Under the pieces are notes generated by a model. That model was not told the origin of the DNA and did not search any database. It was given only the letters and a program-made list of their open reading frames with translations. From Marinomonas primoryensis (lineage in GTDB: Bacteria > Pseudomonadota > Gammaproteobacteria > Pseudomonadales > Marinomonadaceae), in contig NZ_CP054301.1 of assembly GCF_013372285.1 (NCBI RefSeq), positions 3,562,001 through 3,626,000 on the forward strand: a DNA stretch of 64,000 nt, written 5' to 3'. Both the position numbers and the translations under genes were made by a program. Shown piece after piece: positions 63,155 through 64,000 of the stretch (position 1 is the first letter of the stretch; the number at the start of each line of letters is the position of its first letter).

Positions 63155-63215
63155 TTCCGTGTTCCTCACAATGAGTTTTTATTAGAAAAGAAAGAACGAC
63201 TATAAAGAGCAAATG

Positions 63216-63271
63216 TTTCACTTTGATGATAGTTAGGTTTCATTTGAAATACAATTACAATTCAAATGAAA
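63216..63271 (-). promoter_or_regulatory. Three phased operator-like repeats before ugpB
   Basis: Three copies of a TTTCA-NN-TGAAA dyad lie upstream of ugpB: TTTCACTTTGAT at 63216-63227 (imperfect), TTTCATTTGAAA at 63238-63249 (perfect dyad) and ATTCAAATGAAA at 63260-63271. Their starts are exactly 22 bases apart, about two helix turns. The second and third also form a perfect 12-base inverted repeat, GTTTCATTTGAA / TTCAAATGAAAC. On the minus strand TTGTAT-N17-TATCAT, a possible promoter, overlaps the middle copy. The likely binder is the DeoR-type protein of the operon. Confidence 0.7.
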
Positions 63272-63400
63272 CATAAAGAGAAACTAAATAGGGGATAAAC
63301 ACAGAAATGAAACTAAAAATGCAGAGAAATCATAACCTGATAGTAAAACGAAAGGCGTAATCATTAAAAATTAAAATATGCTTGGGCATCTATAGCAGCA

Positions 63401-63748
63401 CTACATTAGGAGTTCCTGATTCAAAACAAACACTAATGACCTAAACTCCTCCCTCAACGCCATAAGGCTTTTCGGAAGTGCGTCACTGTTGCGCTGTGTC
63501 ACTAAGGCTTCTACTTCACCAATTAACCGACAGAACCGATATGCAGACACCTCTAAAGCGGCGCCTTTTAGTCGATGCACCACAAGATCAAAATTATGCA
63601 AATCTTGACGCTCCATATGAGTCTGTAAAGTGTCCAATAATCCAGCGGCTTCTTTAATAAACTCTCCGGCGACCAACACCATCAATTCATGATTACACGC
63701 CAGCCGACTTTCATAATCTGTATTATCAAATACCTTTGCCTCAAACAT
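63401..63748 (-). CDS. Histidine phosphotransfer (HPt) domain protein
   Basis: Protein of 115 residues forming one HPt helix bundle. The phosphorylated histidine is His58 in VVHRLKGAALEV, followed by CRLIGEVEAL. HPt proteins pass phosphate from a hybrid kinase receiver to a response regulator. It starts 27 bases after the stop of a hybrid kinase receiver domain and so belongs to that phosphorelay. AGAGG lies about 10 bases before the ATG. Confidence 0.85.
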   Translation of the reverse strand: MFEAKVFDNTDYESRLACNHELMVLVAGEFIKEAAGLLDTLQTHMERQDLHNFDLVVHRLKGAALEVSAYRFCRLIGEVEALVTQRNSDALPKSLMALREEFRSLVFVLNQELLM

Positions 63749-63775
63749 GGTAAAGAAACCTCTGTATAATATTAT

Positions 63776-64000
63776 CTAAGGAAGCCATTTTTTAAGTATC
63801 GAGATCAGCTTGTCTTGTGAGATTGGCTTTGCAATATGGGCATTCATACCAGCGGCAAAGCACTCGTCTTCATCCCCTTTCATGGCATTGGCACTCAGCG
63901 CAACAATGGCAACGTCGGCGGGCGTTTTCCCATCGATAAGCTGACGAATAGTACGCGTTGCTTCGTAACCATCCATAATCGGCATCTGACAATCCATAAA
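63776..64000 (-). CDS. C-terminal receiver domain of a hybrid sensor kinase (partial)
   Basis: The frame is open to the window end, so only about 74 C-terminal residues are visible. It shows the second half of a receiver domain: the phospho-acceptor Asp in MDCQMPIMDGYEATRTIR, then VAIVALSANAMKGDEDECFAAGMNAHIAKPIS with the conserved Ala/Ser and Lys. The DCQMPIMDG form and the HPt gene next to it point to the receiver of a hybrid histidine kinase. The sensor and kinase parts lie beyond base 64000. Confidence 0.88.
   Translation of the reverse strand, partial: FMDCQMPIMDGYEATRTIRQLIDGKTPADVAIVALSANAMKGDEDECFAAGMNAHIAKPISQDKLISILKKWLP

Overview
The window reads as a chromosomal segment of a marine gammaproteobacterium of the Oceanospirillales/Pseudomonadales type, most likely Marinomonas or a close relative. 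The reasons are the block rpmG-rpmB-radC-coaBC-dut-argB-slmA-pyrE-crc, which follows Pseudomonas gene order, a Crc homologue beside pyrE, and a wealth of marine-type uptake systems (TRAP, BMP-type nucleoside ABC, Ugp, siderophore ABC). Species assignment is inference. I see no phage, insertion sequence, CRISPR array, tRNA or rRNA.

Layout. 1-7230: siderophore uptake locus, fecB(end)-fecC-fecD-fecE, then fecI-fecR and a TonB-dependent receptor with a signalling domain, ending in a strong terminator. 7254-13000: single genes (isochorismatase-like hydrolase, small membrane protein, LysR regulator with a divergent DJ-1/PfpI protein, Dabb protein, LysE-type exporter, AraC regulator, GH114-like secreted protein). 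13155-18335: a sensor kinase/NarL-type regulator pair downstream of a dctP-dctQ-dctM TRAP transporter. 18495-20063: SGNH hydrolase and ElyC/YdcF-like protein. 20147-22540: a compact trpR-trpE-trpG operon with a TrpR-operator-like palindrome on its promoter. 22624-23796: XRE regulator and a Fic/YhfG-type toxin-antitoxin pair. 23935-26697: cupin, membrane protein, SDR with divergent LysR. 26849-30935: sulfate importer sbp-cysT-cysW-cysA. 31119-36825: GlxA-type regulator, HAD phosphatase, an HDAC-family deacetylase divergent from a Pat-type protein acetyltransferase, and an RlpA-like lipoprotein. 37025-42253: nucleoside importer of the BMP type with cytidine deaminase. 42475-50052: the conserved housekeeping block. 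50140-56576: mutarotase, RimB-like protease, PAS plus CheY-CheC-like pair, CofD/YvcK-like protein, IclR regulator, DUF808 protein. 56580-63154: glycerol-3-phosphate operon ugpBAEC-ugpQ-deoR-HAD under three phased operator-like repeats. 63401-64000: HPt protein and the end of a hybrid histidine kinase.

How the parts work together. Four importers (Sbp, BMP, Ugp, TRAP) have the same plan: the binding-protein gene comes first and is separated from the membrane genes by a hairpin, which should give excess binding protein. Several regulators sit with their targets and with visible operator-like DNA (TrpR, the Ugp DeoR protein, two LysR proteins, FecI/FecR with a Fur-like box). The most interesting second looks are the trpREG operon, the ugp operator array, the Pat/deacetylase pair, the Fic/antitoxin pair, the Crc homologue that keeps some nuclease residues, and the PAS/CheY-CheC pair.

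All functions come from reading motifs by eye; no database search was run. Where a start codon was moved inward, the reason is given in the entry. The only stretch of more than 300 bases without a gene is 46591-46914.
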